A stretch of 64,000 nt of DNA from assembly GCF_002102265.1 (NCBI RefSeq), contig NZ_LQPG01000011.1, forward strand, positions 186,001-250,000, written 5' to 3'. Below are positions 52,683 to 62,823 of the stretch, piece by piece. The notes beneath the pieces are model-generated. The model saw nothing but the letters and a program-made list of their open reading frames with translations, was not told where the DNA came from and searched no databases. The position numbers were made by a program, and so were the translations under genes. This stretch comes from Mycolicibacter longobardus. Lineage in GTDB: Bacteria > Actinomycetota > Actinomycetes > Mycobacteriales > Mycobacteriaceae. The stretch's first letter is position 1, and each line of letters begins with the position of its first letter.

Positions 52683-52749
52683 ACCCCCACGCCCGTTAAT
52701 AGGGCACTAGCACCTCAAGCTAGCGCGTCTGCCATTCCGCCACTCGGAC
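52664..52749 (-). tRNA. tRNA-Leu(GAG)
   Basis: An 86-nt class II tRNA on the minus strand. The acceptor stem pairs GTCCGAG with CTCGGAC, the discriminator is A, the anticodon loop is TTGAGGT (anticodon GAG), a long variable arm follows and the T-loop is GGTTCAAGTCC. CCA is not encoded. Its 3' 18 bp form the right att core and overlap the last 19 bp of the integrase gene. Confidence 0.95.
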
Positions 52750-52883
52750 CAACCCGGCTCGGCCGGGCAGCTAAGGCTAACGGATGCTGATCGCCGGACC
52801 CAAACCCAGCCCGTGCGGCGCCATGCGATGGGCCGCAAAAGCCACTCGGAAGGGACTGGGAGGCAAGTGGTAGTAAAGAAACT

Positions 52884-54230
52884 GTGACCGCTTTCCCCGA
52901 TCCCGCCGACGACGCAGTGGGCGAGGTGGTCGAACTCGTCAGCACCCTCATCCGTTTCGACACCTCCAACACCGGCGAACCCGACACCACCAAGGGCGAG
53001 GCCGAGTGCGCCCGCTGGGTGGCCGCCCAGCTCGAGGAAGCCGGCTACGAGACCGAATACGTCGAGTCCGGCGCGCCCGGGCGCGGCAACGTCTTCACCC
53101 GGCTTCGGGGCAGTGATCCGTCCCGCGGGGCGCTGCTGATCCACGGTCACCTCGACGTGGTGCCCGCTGAGGCCAACGACTGGAGCGTGCACCCGTTCTC
53201 CGGTGCGATCGAGGACGGCTACGTCTGGGGCCGCGGTGCGGTCGATATGAAGGACATGGTCGGGATGATGATCGCGGTGGCCAGGAGCCTGGCCCGGGCC
53301 GGCATCACCCCGCCGCGTGATCTGGTGTTCGCGTTCGTGGCCGACGAGGAGGCCGGCGGCAAGTACGGCGCGCACTGGCTCGTCGAGAACCGGCCGGATC
53401 TGTTCGCCGGTGTCACCGAGGCGATCGGGGAGGTCGGCGGATTCTCACTGACGGTGCCGCGGCGCGACGGTGGCGAGCGCCGGCTCTACCTGATCGAGAC
53501 CGCGGAGAAGGGGCTGTGCTGGATGCGGCTGCGGGCCCACGGCCGGGCCGGGCACGGGTCGATGATCAACGACGACAACGCCGTCACTACGCTGGCCGAG
53601 GTCGTGGCACGACTGGGCCGGCACCGCTTCCCGCTGGTGCTCACCGAGGCCGTGGCGCAGTTCCTGGCCGCGGTCAGCGAGGAGACCGGGCTCACCATCG
53701 ATGTCGACTCCCCGGACCTGGAGGGGATGATCGAGAAGCTGGGGCCCATGGCTCGCATCCTCAACGCCACCCTGCGCGACACCGCAACCCCGACCATGCT
53801 GCAGGCCGGTTACAAGGCCAACGTGATCCCGGCGACGGCCGAGGCCGTGCTGGACTGCCGGGTGCTGCCCGGGCGCCAGGCCGCGTTCGAGGCCGAGATC
53901 GACGAGCTGATCGGCCCGGACGTGACCCGGGAATGGGTCACCAACCTGCCGCCGGTCGAGACCACCTTCGACGGCGACCTGGTCGAGGCGATGAACGCCG
54001 CGCTGCTGGCCTGTGACCCGGACGCCCGGACCGTTCCCTACATGCTGTCCGGCGGGACGGATGCAAAAGCGTTCTCCGAGTTGGGTATTCGATGCTTCGG
54101 GTTCGCTCCGCTGCGCCTGCCGCCGGACCTCGACTTCTCCGCGCTGTTCCACGGCGTCGATGAGCGGGTCCCGGTCGACGCGCTGACGTTCGGTACCCGC
54201 GTGCTGCACCACTTCCTGACACACTGTTGA
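52884..54230 (+). CDS. M20-family peptidase/deacylase (Rv2141c homologue)
   Basis: 448 residues from GTG 52884. Zinc ligands and catalytic residues are seen in [11 protein letters not shown] (H and D), [10 protein letters not shown] (bridging Asp) and FVADEEAGG (general base Glu), with a distal His in LFHGVDE. The dimerisation lid contains [12 protein letters not shown]. It is similar to DapE/ArgE enzymes, but the substrate of the mycobacterial protein is not established. It is the first chromosomal gene right of the tRNA. Confidence 0.9.
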   Translation: MTAFPDPADDAVGEVVELVSTLIRFDTSNTGEPDTTKGEAECARWVAAQLEEAGYETEYVESGAPGRGNVFTRLRGSDPSRGALLIHGHLDVVPAEANDWSVHPFSGAIEDGYVWGRGAVDMKDMVGMMIAVARSLARAGITPPRDLVFAFVADEEAGGKYGAHWLVENRPDLFAGVTEAIGEVGGFSLTVPRRDGGERRLYLIETAEKGLCWMRLRAHGRAGHGSMINDDNAVTTLAEVVARLGRHRFPLVLTEAVAQFLAAVSEETGLTIDVDSPDLEGMIEKLGPMARILNATLRDTATPTMLQAGYKANVIPATAEAVLDCRVLPGRQAAFEAEIDELIGPDVTREWVTNLPPVETTFDGDLVEAMNAALLACDPDARTVPYMLSGGTDAKAFSELGIRCFGFAPLRLPPDLDFSALFHGVDERVPVDALTFGTRVLHHFLTHC

Positions 54231-54250
54231 CCACAACGAGAGGACCAGGC

Positions 54251-54781
54251 ATGACCACAGCTCCCGATCCCTACGCCGCGCTGCCCAAGCTGCCGACGTT
54301 CACGCTGACGTCGTCGTCGCTGACCGACGGCCAGCCGCTGGCCAACGCCCAGGTGAGCGGAATCATGGGTGCCGGGGGCCAGGACGCCAGCCCGCAGCTG
54401 AGCTGGTCGGGCTTCCCGGAGGAGACCCGCAGCTTCGCGGTCACCGTCTATGACCCGGATGCGCCCACCGCGTCGGGGTTCTGGCACTGGGCGGTGGCCG
54501 ATCTGCCGGCCACCTGCACCGAACTGCCGGAGGGTGTCGGTGACGGCAGCCTGCTGCCCGGCGATGCGCTGACGCTGGTCAACGACGCCGGGATGCGCCG
54601 CTACGTCGGCGCCGCGCCGCCGGCTGGGCACGGCCCGCACCGGTACTACGTCGCGGTACACGCCGTCGACGTCGAGAAACTGGACCTGGCCGAGGATGCC
54701 AGCCCGGCCTACCTCGGCTTCAACCTGTTCATGCACGGGATCGCCCGCGCGGTGATCATCGGCACCTACGAGCAGCAGTAA
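54251..54781 (+). CDS. PEBP/YbhB-YbcL family protein (Rv2140c homologue)
   Basis: 176 residues from ATG 54251. The ligand pocket motifs are [18 protein letters not shown] and [13 protein letters not shown], the phosphatidylethanolamine-binding protein pattern. It follows the peptidase gene by 20 bp, probably in one operon. Its role in mycobacteria is unclear. A long hairpin follows. Confidence 0.9.
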   Translation: MTTAPDPYAALPKLPTFTLTSSSLTDGQPLANAQVSGIMGAGGQDASPQLSWSGFPEETRSFAVTVYDPDAPTASGFWHWAVADLPATCTELPEGVGDGSLLPGDALTLVNDAGMRRYVGAAPPAGHGPHRYYVAVHAVDVEKLDLAEDASPAYLGFNLFMHGIARAVIIGTYEQQ

Positions 54782-54792
54782 GGTCCCCCGCC

Positions 54793-54848
54793 GAGCAGAC
54801 ACAAAATCGCATGATCCCGTGTCGCGGGACGCGATTCTGTGTCTGCTC
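54793..54848. terminator. Bidirectional hairpin terminator
   Basis: gagcagacacaaaatcgc (54793-54810) pairs with gcgattctgtgtctgctc (54831-54848) at 17 of 18 positions, and the loop contains a further tcccg/cggga pairing. It lies between the convergent PEBP and pyrD genes and can end both transcripts. Confidence 0.8.
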
Positions 54849-54859
54849 GCGCCAAGTGG

Positions 54860-55927
54860 CTAACGCGCGGCCGAACCGACCGCTTCGGACAGCGACGCGA
54901 ATCCGCCGGCGCGCAGCCGCGCGGCCAGGCCGTCGTGGATGTCCCTGGCCCACAACCCGCCGCCGTAGATGAACCCGGTGTAGCCCTGCAGCAGCGATGC
55001 GCCGGCGGTGATGCGCTCCCAGGCGTCGTCGGCGGTCTCGATCCCGCCGACGCTGATCAGGACCAGCCGGTCACCGACCCGGGCGTAGAGCCGCCGCAGC
55101 ACTTCCAGCGCCCGGCGGGCGACCGGAGGGCCGGAGATCCCGCCGGGCCCTAGTGCTTCCACCCCCGGGGTGGCCAGCCCGTCGCGGGACACCGTGGTGT
55201 TGGTGGCCACGATGCCGGCCAGGTCCAACTCCACACACAGGTCGGCGATGGCGTCCAGGTCGGTGTCGGCCAGATCCGGCGCGATCTTCACCAGCACCGG
55301 TTTGGTGGTCTCTGCGCGCACCGCCGCCAGGATGGGCCGAAGCGCCTCGATGGCCTGGAGATCGCGCAGGCCCGGGGTGTTCGGCGAGCTGACGTTGACC
55401 ACAAGGTAGTCGGCCAGCGGGGCGAGCAGCCGGGCGCTGGCGCGGTAGTCGGAGACCGCTTCCTCGGGTGGGGTGGTCTTGGTTTTGCCGATGTTGACCC
55501 CGATCGGCACGTCGGCGTGATGCCGGGCCAACTGTGTCGCCAGCGCGCCGGCCCCGTGATTGTTGAACCCCATCCGGTTGAGCAGGGCGCGGTCGGCCGG
55601 CAGCCGGAAAAGTCGCGGTGCGGGGTTGCCGGGCTGCGGTGCCGCCGTTACGGTGCCCACCTCGGCGTAACCGAAACCCAGTGCGCCCCAAGCGTTCAGC
55701 CCGACGCCGTCCTTGTCGAACCCGGCGGCCAGCCCAAGCGGGCCGGGAAAGCGCACCCCGAAAACCGTGCTGGCCAGCAGCGGGTCGTGCGGCCCCAGCC
55801 GGCGCTGCAGCGCCCGGCGTGCCGGCGCCGGCGCGGTGGCTCCGCGTAGCGCAGCGAACACGAACGTGTGGATGCGTTCCGGTGGCACCAGAAACAAGGC
55901 GCGGCGCAGCACGCCGTAGAAACCCAT
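54860..55927 (-). CDS. pyrD: Dihydroorotate dehydrogenase (quinone), class 2
   Basis: 355 residues from ATG 55927. The amphipathic N-terminus ([20 protein letters not shown]) suggests membrane association. FMN-site text includes [46 protein letters not shown] with the catalytic serine, and the lysine in VLVKIAPDL. It oxidises dihydroorotate to orotate in pyrimidine synthesis. It matches Rv2139 in position. Confidence 0.96.
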   Translation of the reverse strand: MGFYGVLRRALFLVPPERIHTFVFAALRGATAPAPARRALQRRLGPHDPLLASTVFGVRFPGPLGLAAGFDKDGVGLNAWGALGFGYAEVGTVTAAPQPGNPAPRLFRLPADRALLNRMGFNNHGAGALATQLARHHADVPIGVNIGKTKTTPPEEAVSDYRASARLLAPLADYLVVNVSSPNTPGLRDLQAIEALRPILAAVRAETTKPVLVKIAPDLADTDLDAIADLCVELDLAGIVATNTTVSRDGLATPGVEALGPGGISGPPVARRALEVLRRLYARVGDRLVLISVGGIETADDAWERITAGASLLQGYTGFIYGGGLWARDIHDGLAARLRAGGFASLSEAVGSAAR

Positions 55928-55931
55928 TCGC

Positions 55932-56198
55932 CTACAGCCCCGGTTGGTCGACGCAGCGGTTCCCGCTGACGGCGTTCAATGGGGATTTCTTGCGGCGCAA
56001 CAACACCCGCCTGCTCCCGTCGGTGTACAACCGCACTCGGGTCAGCTCCCAACCTCGGTATTCGGCTTCGATGGACAACCGGGTCGAGGCCCCGATGCGG
56101 GTGACCTCCGGCGGCAGCCGCAGCGGAATCCATTCGTAGTCATCGGACAGTTCGGTGTCCCAGCCGGCCGGCAGTCGCCCGTGCCGCAGCGCGGTCAA
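55932..56198 (-). CDS. DUF5703-like small conserved protein
   Basis: 88 residues from ATG 56198, overlapping the lipoprotein gene by 4 bp and ending 4 bp before pyrD. It reads [20 protein letters not shown] then [20 protein letters not shown], a small beta-rich protein with a basic end ([11 protein letters not shown]). Such proteins are conserved beside pyrD and lppL in actinobacteria. The function is unknown. Confidence 0.75.
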   Translation of the reverse strand: MTALRHGRLPAGWDTELSDDYEWIPLRLPPEVTRIGASTRLSIEAEYRGWELTRVRLYTDGSRRVLLRRKKSPLNAVSGNRCVDQPGL

Positions 56199-57232
56199 CG
56201 TGGCCTCGCCGCATGCTCGATCACCTGCACCCCGCCTCCGGCGCCTGAGACCACGTACAACGTGTCCGAGGTGTCATCGAAAACCAGGGTGTTGGGCTGC
56301 TGCACGGTCGGATATCGAACCTTCTCCACGGGGATTCCGGTGGTCAGATCGTATCCGACCACGGTGTTCGTCGCGGTTTGCGACACCCAGGCGAACGCGT
56401 TCGAGCCGGCCACCCCGTAGGGGGAGTGCGGCACCGGGTAGGCCTGCCGCAGCATCAGCGGGTCCGTTCCGTACACCAGCAGCAGACCCCCGCGGGTGTC
56501 CGCCGCGAGCACCGGCCCCCCCGGATCCGCTGCCAGCGTGGTGGCGCCCTGGCCCGCCCGCAGGGCGTACTGCGGCTTGCCGTCGGCGCCGATGGTGGTC
56601 ACCGACGTCTGACCGCGATCCAGCACCACGGCGGTGTCGCCCTGCGTCACGATCTGATCGACTCTGGCGAAGATCTTCACCCGTCGGGCGATTCGCTCAC
56701 CGTCGGGCCCCAGGGTGTAGACCGCACCGTCGGAGCTGCCCAACACCATGGTGCCGTCGCCGCGCCGGCCGATCGCGGTGAAGTCCACATCGGCGGCGTC
56801 GTCGACGTCGATCCGGTCGATCCGCCGCGCGGCAAGGTCGACCGCGAAGTAGCCGCCGCGGCCGGACAGGTAGGCGACGCCCCGGTTGTCGCCGGTCAGC
56901 GCGGTCGCCGGACCCGGCAACGTCAGGGCCGCGGCAGCGCGCCCGGGGGCACCGGCCAGGTTGACCGTCGCCGGAGCCTGCGCGTCGGGTCCGGGGTTCA
57001 GGACCGCCAGCAGCCCGGTGGCGGTGTCGAACACCGCGCCGGTGGACACCCCGGCCAGTGGCCGCACCGTGCCGGCCGGGTGCTGCGCGGCGGCGGGGGA
57101 GACGGCGGGCTCGGCGGGCGGGATCGTCGGCGGCGGCGCGGTGATGGGATTGGACGAGCACGCCGTGAGCAGCAGCAGCGGTAGCAGCAGCCCTCGAACG
57201 GGCCGGCGGGTGGAGCGCTTCAGCACGGGCAA
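56195..57232 (-). CDS. lppL: LppL-like lipoprotein with a beta-propeller domain (Rv2138 homologue)
   Basis: 345 residues from TTG 57232, or 343 from GTG 57226. The signal peptide RGLLLPLLLLTACSS contains a lipobox (LLTAC), so the cysteine should be lipidated and the protein held at the cell envelope. The remainder shows repeating beta-strand motifs (GVAYLSGRGGYFAVDL, DTLYVVSGAGGGVQVIEHA) like a YncE-type propeller. The ligand is unknown. It is first in the lppL-DUF5703-pyrD operon. Confidence 0.85.
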   Translation of the reverse strand: MPVLKRSTRRPVRGLLLPLLLLTACSSNPITAPPPTIPPAEPAVSPAAAQHPAGTVRPLAGVSTGAVFDTATGLLAVLNPGPDAQAPATVNLAGAPGRAAAALTLPGPATALTGDNRGVAYLSGRGGYFAVDLAARRIDRIDVDDAADVDFTAIGRRGDGTMVLGSSDGAVYTLGPDGERIARRVKIFARVDQIVTQGDTAVVLDRGQTSVTTIGADGKPQYALRAGQGATTLAADPGGPVLAADTRGGLLLVYGTDPLMLRQAYPVPHSPYGVAGSNAFAWVSQTATNTVVGYDLTTGIPVEKVRYPTVQQPNTLVFDDTSDTLYVVSGAGGGVQVIEHAARPR

Positions 57233-57340
57233 CTCTTCCAGCTCTGGTCGATACGCGGGCGGTACAGGGCGAACACGATTCTAAGGAAGGCGATCAGGCC
57301 CAGACCGCATGTCCGGCGTAACGATAAGTTTGCTTAGGTG

Positions 57341-57346
57341 TAATCT
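57341..57346 (+). promoter_or_regulatory. -10 element of a leaderless transcript
   Basis: taatct (TANNNT) lies exactly 7 bp before ATG 57354, with an upstream TG-like extension. This is the standard spacing for leaderless mycobacterial mRNAs, and it supports that start codon. Confidence 0.6.
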
Positions 57347-57353
57347 CGCGGCC

Positions 57354-57647
57354 ATGACTGTCGCCGAGGACTGGCAACTGGCATGTTCGGAGTTCTTCCT
57401 CGAGGAGATCTGGACCGGCGCGTTCGCGAGCGGGTTCGGGGAGGTCGGTGACGGCCGCAGTTTCTCCTTCCATATCGAGCACCAGACGCTGGTGGTCGAC
57501 ATCTACCGGCCCCGGCTGGACTGCCCCGTCCCGCACGACGAAGACGTGGTGGCCACCGCGAGCCGGCGGCTGGTCGGCATCGACGTCGCCGACGAGCGCA
57601 GCCTGGCCGCCGCCGTTCGTGACGTGGTATCCGGTCTGACCCGCTGA
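57354..57647 (+). CDS. Conserved hypothetical protein (Rv2137c homologue)
   Basis: 97 residues from ATG 57354. No catalytic motif is visible. FSFHIEHQTLVVDIYRPRLD suggests a small alpha/beta fold. It lies directly upstream of uppP in the same direction, as in M. tuberculosis. Confidence 0.75.
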   Translation: MTVAEDWQLACSEFFLEEIWTGAFASGFGEVGDGRSFSFHIEHQTLVVDIYRPRLDCPVPHDEDVVATASRRLVGIDVADERSLAAAVRDVVSGLTR

Positions 57648-57671
57648 CACCCGCCCGGTACGGTCGTCCTC

Positions 57672-58562
57672 GTGTCTGAGGTCGTGTCGGTACTCGAGGC
57701 TGCTGTGATGTCGTGGCCACAGGTCGTTGTCCTGGCGATTGTCCAGGGCCTGACCGAATTTCTGCCGGTGTCCTCCTCGGGACACCTGGCGCTGGTGTCG
57801 CGGCTGTTCTTCGACGGCGACGCCGGAGCCTCCTTCACCGCGGTGACCCAACTCGGCACCGAAGTCGCCGTACTGGTCTATTTCGCCAAGGACATCGCGC
57901 GCATCGCCACGGCCTGGCTGTCCGGGGTGGCCTCGGCGCTGACCAAGACGCCGCTTGCCGCCGACCGCCAGGTCGACTACCGGATGGGCTGGTACGTGAT
58001 CATCGGCACCATCCCGATCTGCGTGCTGGGCCTGCTGTTCAAAGACGAGATCCGGTCCGGGGTCCGCAACCTATGGGTGGTGGCCACCGCGCTGGTGGTG
58101 TTCTCGGTGGTGATCGCCGCCGCCGAATACCTCGGCAGGCAGGCCCGGCACGCCAAGCAGCTGACCTGGCGCGACGCCGTCCTGGTGGGCTCGGCGCAAA
58201 CGCTTGCACTGGTGCCCGGCGTGTCCCGGTCCGGTGCGACCATCAGCGCCGGGCTGTTCCTCGGCCTGGACCGGGAACTGGCCGCCCGCTTCGGCTTCCT
58301 GCTGGCGATCCCGGCGGTGTTCGCCTCCGGGCTGTTCTCGCTGCCCGACGCGTTTCACCCCGAGGGCGCGGGCATGAGCGCCAGCGGGCCGCAACTGCTG
58401 GTGGCCACCCTGATCGCCTTCGTGGTGGGCTGGGCCGCGGTGGCCTGGTTCTTGCGGTTCCTGGTGTCTCACAGCATGTACTGGTTCGTCGGGTACCGGA
58501 TGGTCGTCGGCACCACCATCCTGATCCTGCTGGCCACCGGCGCGTTGGTGGCCCAGCCATGA
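57672..58562 (+). CDS. uppP: Undecaprenyl-diphosphatase
   Basis: 296 residues from GTG 57672, or 284 from ATG 57708. The two signature loops are [18 protein letters not shown] (with the catalytic Glu and Ser) and [11 protein letters not shown]. About seven to eight hydrophobic helices follow. It recycles polyprenyl diphosphate to the monophosphate at the plasma membrane for cell-wall synthesis. The next gene overlaps by 4 bp. Confidence 0.95.
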   Translation: MSEVVSVLEAAVMSWPQVVVLAIVQGLTEFLPVSSSGHLALVSRLFFDGDAGASFTAVTQLGTEVAVLVYFAKDIARIATAWLSGVASALTKTPLAADRQVDYRMGWYVIIGTIPICVLGLLFKDEIRSGVRNLWVVATALVVFSVVIAAAEYLGRQARHAKQLTWRDAVLVGSAQTLALVPGVSRSGATISAGLFLGLDRELAARFGFLLAIPAVFASGLFSLPDAFHPEGAGMSASGPQLLVATLIAFVVGWAAVAWFLRFLVSHSMYWFVGYRMVVGTTILILLATGALVAQP

Positions 58563-59245
58563 CCGTCATCCTGCTGCGGCACGGCCGGTCCACCTCGAAC
58601 ACCTCCGGGGTGCTGGCCGGGCGGACGGCCGGTGTCGAGCTCGACGCGCTGGGCCGCGAGCAGGCTGTGCAGGTCGTCGACCGGTTCGCCGGCCTGCCGA
58701 TCAAGGCGCTGGTGCGCTCACCGCTGCTGCGCTGCCGCAGCACCGTCGAACCGCTGGCCGCCGCGCTGGGGCTCGAACCGGTCGTCGACGACCGGCTCGC
58801 CGAGGTCGACTACGGAACCTGGACCGGGCGCAAGATCACCGAACTCACCCAAGAAGCGCTGTGGCGGGTGGTGCAGGCCCAGCCCAGCGCGGCGATCTTC
58901 CCCGACGGCGAAGGTTTGGCGCAGGTGCAGGCCCGGGCGGTCACCGCCGTCCGCGATCACGACCGGCAGCTGGCCGAGCAGCACGGCTCCGACGTGCTGT
59001 GGGTGGCGTGTACCCACGGCGACGTCATCAAGGCCGTCATCGCCGATGCGCTCGGGGTCCACCTGGATGGTTTTCAGCGGATCACCGCCGACCCGGCCTC
59101 GGCGAGTGTGATCCGCTACACGCAGTTGCGCCCGTTCGTCATCCACCTCAACCACACCGGAGCGTCTTTGGGTGCCGCGGTGAAGGATTCGCCGCCCGAC
59201 GTCGGTCGGGAAGGCGACGCCATAGTCGGCGGTTCCACCACCTAG
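58559..59245 (+). CDS. Histidine phosphatase family protein (Rv2135c homologue)
   Basis: 228 residues from ATG 58559. The phosphohistidine motif is [10 protein letters not shown] (H8), the acid/base Glu is in [13 protein letters not shown], and the second catalytic His is in [12 protein letters not shown]. The M. tuberculosis homologue has been described as an acid phosphatase; the physiological substrate is unsettled. A longer overlapping frame from 57713 is only its shadow over uppP. Confidence 0.9.
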   Translation: MTVILLRHGRSTSNTSGVLAGRTAGVELDALGREQAVQVVDRFAGLPIKALVRSPLLRCRSTVEPLAAALGLEPVVDDRLAEVDYGTWTGRKITELTQEALWRVVQAQPSAAIFPDGEGLAQVQARAVTAVRDHDRQLAEQHGSDVLWVACTHGDVIKAVIADALGVHLDGFQRITADPASASVIRYTQLRPFVIHLNHTGASLGAAVKDSPPDVGREGDAIVGGSTT

Positions 59246-59296
59246 TCCACCTCAGATGCCGGCGTGCGCCTCGACTGCCGGTATTTTGGAGATGCC

Positions 59297-59890
59297 ATGT
59301 CCCGAGCCATCCACGTCTTTCGCACTCCCGACCGCTTCGTGGCCGGGACCGTCGGCCAACCCGGAAATCGGACCTTCTACCTGCAGGCGGTCCATGACGA
59401 GCGGGTGGTCTCGGTGGTGCTGGAAAAGCAGCAGGTCGCGGTGCTGGCCGAGCGGATCGGTGCGCTGCTGTTGGAGGTCAACCGCAGATTCGGCACCCCG
59501 GTGCCGCCGGAGCCCACCGAGATCGAGGACCTGAATCCGCTGGTCACACCGGTGGATGCGGAGTTCCGGGTCGGGACCATGGGATTGGGCTGGGACTCCG
59601 AGGCGCAGACGGTGGTGGTCGAACTGCTCGCGGTCAGCGACACAGAGTTCGACGCCTCGGTGGTGCTCGACGACACCGAGGACGGCCCGGACGCGGTGCG
59701 TGTCTTCCTGACACCGGAGTCGGCGCGCCAGTTCGCCACCCGATCCAACCGGGTCATCTCGGCGGGACGTCCGCCGTGCCCGCTGTGCGACGAGCCGCTG
59801 GACCCGGCCGGCCACATCTGCGTCCGCACCAACGGCTATCGCCGGGGCGCCTTCGGGCCCGACGATGAGCCCGATGACTCCGACGTCTGA
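59297..59890 (+). CDS. DUF3090 family protein (Rv2134c homologue)
   Basis: 197 residues from ATG 59297. It starts SRAIHVFRTPDRFVAGTVGQ and ends with a small zinc-finger-like CPLCDEPLDPAGHICVR. The function is unknown, but DUF3090 and the following SCO1664-family gene are always adjacent in actinobacteria. The next start overlaps its end by 26 bp. Confidence 0.85.
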   Translation: MSRAIHVFRTPDRFVAGTVGQPGNRTFYLQAVHDERVVSVVLEKQQVAVLAERIGALLLEVNRRFGTPVPPEPTEIEDLNPLVTPVDAEFRVGTMGLGWDSEAQTVVVELLAVSDTEFDASVVLDDTEDGPDAVRVFLTPESARQFATRSNRVISAGRPPCPLCDEPLDPAGHICVRTNGYRRGAFGPDDEPDDSDV

Positions 59891-60692
59891 CGACCGGGAG
59901 GCGTTGCGCTCCGGGGAGCTGGAGATCCTGGGCCGAATCCGCTCGGCGAGCAACGCCACCTTCCTGTGCGAGGCGACGCTGGGGGAGCACCGCGTCCACT
60001 GCGTCTACAAACCGGTAGCCGGCGAGCAGCCGCTCTGGGATTTCCCCGACGGCACCCTGGCCGGCCGTGAGCTCGGCGCCCATCTGATCTCGGCTGAGTT
60101 GGGTTGGAACCTGGTGCCCTACACCATCATTCGCGACGGTCCCGCCGGCCCCGGCATGGTCCAACGGTGGGTGGAGCAACCCAGCGACACCGACGACGAG
60201 CCCCCCGGAACCGGCCTGGTCGACGTGGTGCCGGCCGACCAGGTTCCCCCCGGCTACCTGCCGGTGCTGCGGGCCTACGGCCACACCGGCGACCCGGTCA
60301 CCCTGGTACACGCCGACGACGTGCGGTTGCGCCGCATCGCGGTGTTCGACGTGGTGATCAACAACGCCGACCGCAAGGGCGGGCACATTCTGTGCGGCAC
60401 CGACGGCCGCGTGTACGGCGTGGACCACGGTGTGAGCCTGCACACGCAGGACAAGCTGCGCACCGTGCTGTGGGGTTGGGCGGACAGGCCCCTGCAGGAG
60501 ATGGCCGACGAGACGCTGCCGGCGCTGTCTGGGCTGCTGGTCGCGCTGGACGGCCCGCTGGCAGGGGCGCTGGGGCCGCACCTGACCTCCGCCGAGATCG
60601 TCGCCTTGCGGCGGCGGGTGGAAGACCTGCTGGAACACCCGGTGATGCCCGGCCCGAACCGCCATCGCCCGATACCCTGGCCGGCGTTCTGA
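59865..60692 (+). CDS. SCO1664-family protein, PI3/4-kinase-like fold (Rv2133c homologue)
   Basis: 275 residues from ATG 59865 (ATG 59874 is an alternative). [17 protein letters not shown] resembles the nucleotide-binding lysine strand, and [17 protein letters not shown] with [11 protein letters not shown] holds N and D residues like a kinase catalytic loop (DxxxxN...D). Kinase activity is not established. It is co-transcribed with the DUF3090 gene. Confidence 0.85.
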   Translation: MSPMTPTSDDREALRSGELEILGRIRSASNATFLCEATLGEHRVHCVYKPVAGEQPLWDFPDGTLAGRELGAHLISAELGWNLVPYTIIRDGPAGPGMVQRWVEQPSDTDDEPPGTGLVDVVPADQVPPGYLPVLRAYGHTGDPVTLVHADDVRLRRIAVFDVVINNADRKGGHILCGTDGRVYGVDHGVSLHTQDKLRTVLWGWADRPLQEMADETLPALSGLLVALDGPLAGALGPHLTSAEIVALRRRVEDLLEHPVMPGPNRHRPIPWPAF

Positions 60693-60739
60693 CCGGCTCG
60701 GGACGGTCCACGCAACCGGGGTCGGGGATACTGCCAGAC

Positions 60740-61525
60740 GTGACGCTGACCGACGCGGCGCTGGCCGCCGAACTGGCAGTCGAGGCCGGAAAGCTCTTGT
60801 TGGCGGTGCGTGACGAGGTGGGTTTCGCTCATCCATGGCACCTCGGCGACGCCGGTGACGGGCGGGCCAACCAGTTGATCATCCGCAGGCTCAGGGACGC
60901 GCGCCCCGGTGATGCGGTGCTCAGCGAGGAATCTCCCGACGATCTGTCCCGGTTGCGGTCCGATCGGGTCTGGATCGTCGACCCGCTCGACGGCACCCGT
61001 GAGTTCACCACGCCGGGACGTGACGATTGGGCGGTGCATATCGCGCTGTGGCAGCGCCGGGGCGCGGACGGTTCCGGCGCCATCACCGACGCCGCGGTAT
61101 CACTGCCGGCCTATGACAACAGAAGCAACGTCGTATTCCGCTCCGACACGGTTACCCAGAACGTCCCGTCGACCCAGGCTCCGCGGCCCATTCGGGTCGC
61201 GGTCAGCGCTTCCCGGATGCCCGCGGTGGTGCGCCTTATTCGGGAGGTGGTGCCGGTCGAGCCGGTGCTGATGGGCTCGGCGGGTGCCAAGGCGATGGCC
61301 GTGGTGCGCGGCGAGGTGGACGCCTACCTGCACGCCGGTGGTCAGTGGGAGTGGGATTCGGCTGCCCCGGCCGGTGTGGTGCTGGCGGCCGGCCTGCATG
61401 CATCCCGGCTCGACGGGTCACCGCTGCGCTACAACCGACCCGACCCGTACCTGCCCGATCTGCTGATGTGCCGGCCCGAGGTGGCGCCGACGTTGCTGGA
61501 CGCGGTGCGGCGGACAGTGCTCTAA
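60740..61525 (+). CDS. cysQ: 3'(2'),5'-bisphosphate nucleotidase (Rv2131c homologue)
   Basis: 261 residues from GTG 60740. Metal-binding motifs of the inositol-monophosphatase superfamily are seen: LSEESPDD (Glu), [13 protein letters not shown] (DPLDGT) and [16 protein letters not shown]. It removes the 3'-phosphate from PAP(S) in sulfate assimilation. It precedes mshC, the next cysteine-thiol gene, by 24 bp. Confidence 0.93.
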   Translation: MTLTDAALAAELAVEAGKLLLAVRDEVGFAHPWHLGDAGDGRANQLIIRRLRDARPGDAVLSEESPDDLSRLRSDRVWIVDPLDGTREFTTPGRDDWAVHIALWQRRGADGSGAITDAAVSLPAYDNRSNVVFRSDTVTQNVPSTQAPRPIRVAVSASRMPAVVRLIREVVPVEPVLMGSAGAKAMAVVRGEVDAYLHAGGQWEWDSAAPAGVVLAAGLHASRLDGSPLRYNRPDPYLPDLLMCRPEVAPTLLDAVRRTVL

Positions 61526-61549
61526 CCGCCGGGCCTTAAAGTCGTGGGC

Positions 61550-62794
61550 ATGCAATCGTGGTCCGCGCCGGCCGTTCCGGTCCTGCCCGGGCGCGGCCCG
61601 GCGCTGCGCCTGTATGACACCGCCGACCGCCAGATCCGTCCGGTGGCGCCGGGCCCGACGGCCAGCATGTACGTCTGCGGCATCACGCCCTATGACTCCA
61701 CCCACCTCGGCCACGCCGCCACCTATCTGGTGTTCGACCTGATTCACCGGCTCTGGCTCGATGCGGGCCATCAGGTGAACTATGTGCAGAACGTCACCGA
61801 CGTCGATGATCCGCTGTTGGAGCGCGCCGAGCGTGACGGCGTGGACTGGCAGAGCCTGGCGTCCAGCCAGGTGGAGCTGTTCGGCACGGACATGACCGCG
61901 TTGCGGGTGCTGCCGCCGAGCCACTACGTGGCGGCCACCGAGGCCATCGACGAGGTGGTCGAAGTGGTGGAGAAGATGTTGGCGGCCGGGTCGGCCTACG
62001 TCGTCGACCCCTCCTCCTCGGACCACCCGGACATCTACTTCCGGGCCGACACGACCGAGCAATTCGGTTACGAATCCGGATTCGACCGCGCCACCATGCT
62101 GGAACTGTTCGGCGAACGCGGCGGGGACCCGGACCGGCCGGGCAAGGCGGATCCGCTCGATGCCCTGCTGTGGCGCGCCGCCCGGCCTGGCGAACCCAGC
62201 TGGCCCGCGCCGTTCGGGGCCGGCCGGCCGGGCTGGCATGTCGAGTGCGCCGCGATCGCGCTGAGCCGTATCGGCTCGGGAATCGACATCCAGGGCGGCG
62301 GCTCCGATCTGGTCTTCCCGCACCATGAGTTCTCCGCCGCGCATGCCGAATCCCTCACCGGGGAGCGCCGTTTCGCCCGGCACTACGTGCACGCCGGGAT
62401 GATCGGCTGGGACGGGCACAAGATGTCCAAGAGCCGCGGCAACCTGGTGCTGGTGTCCAAGCTGCGCGCCCAGGGCACCGAGCCGGCCGCGATCCGGCTG
62501 GGCCTGCTGGCCGGGCACTACCGCAGCGACCGGTTCTGGGACGACGCGACCCTGGCGGCGGCCGACGCGCGGCTGGAGCGCTGGCGGGCCGCAACCAGCC
62601 TGCCCGCGGGACCGGCCGCCGACGACGTCATCGCCCGGGTGCGTCGTTATCTGGCCGATGACCTGGACACCGTCAAGGCGCTGGCCGCGTTGGACGGCTG
62701 GACAACCGATGCGCTGGAGTACGGCGGCCACGACGCCGCCGCACCGCGGCTGGTGGCCACGGCGGTCGATGCGCTGCTGGGAGTGGCGCTCTAG
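61550..62794 (+). CDS. mshC: L-cysteine:1D-myo-inositol 2-amino-2-deoxy-glucopyranoside ligase
   Basis: 414 residues from ATG 61550, the usual MshC length. Class I synthetase motifs are [17 protein letters not shown] (zinc Cys and HLGH) and KMSKSRGN (KMSKS). A cysteinyl-tRNA synthetase would be longer, with an anticodon domain. It makes the Cys-GlcN-Ins intermediate of mycothiol, which marks the host as an actinobacterium. Confidence 0.96.
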   Translation: MQSWSAPAVPVLPGRGPALRLYDTADRQIRPVAPGPTASMYVCGITPYDSTHLGHAATYLVFDLIHRLWLDAGHQVNYVQNVTDVDDPLLERAERDGVDWQSLASSQVELFGTDMTALRVLPPSHYVAATEAIDEVVEVVEKMLAAGSAYVVDPSSSDHPDIYFRADTTEQFGYESGFDRATMLELFGERGGDPDRPGKADPLDALLWRAARPGEPSWPAPFGAGRPGWHVECAAIALSRIGSGIDIQGGGSDLVFPHHEFSAAHAESLTGERRFARHYVHAGMIGWDGHKMSKSRGNLVLVSKLRAQGTEPAAIRLGLLAGHYRSDRFWDDATLAAADARLERWRAATSLPAGPAADDVIARVRRYLADDLDTVKALAALDGWTTDALEYGGHDAAAPRLVATAVDALLGVAL

Positions 62795-62823
62795 GCAACC
62801 CGCGGCGGGAGTAGTTTGAGCAC

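Noticed and set aside
57713-59245. 510-codon frame overlapping uppP and the phosphatase.
   Set aside because: Its first two thirds are Arg/Ala-rich shadow text of uppP. Only the part from 58559 reads as a real protein, the histidine phosphatase.
60104-60739. Upstream extension of the cysQ frame.
   Set aside because: It runs through the SCO1664-family gene in another frame, with Arg/Gly/Pro-rich shadow composition. CysQ starts at 60740.
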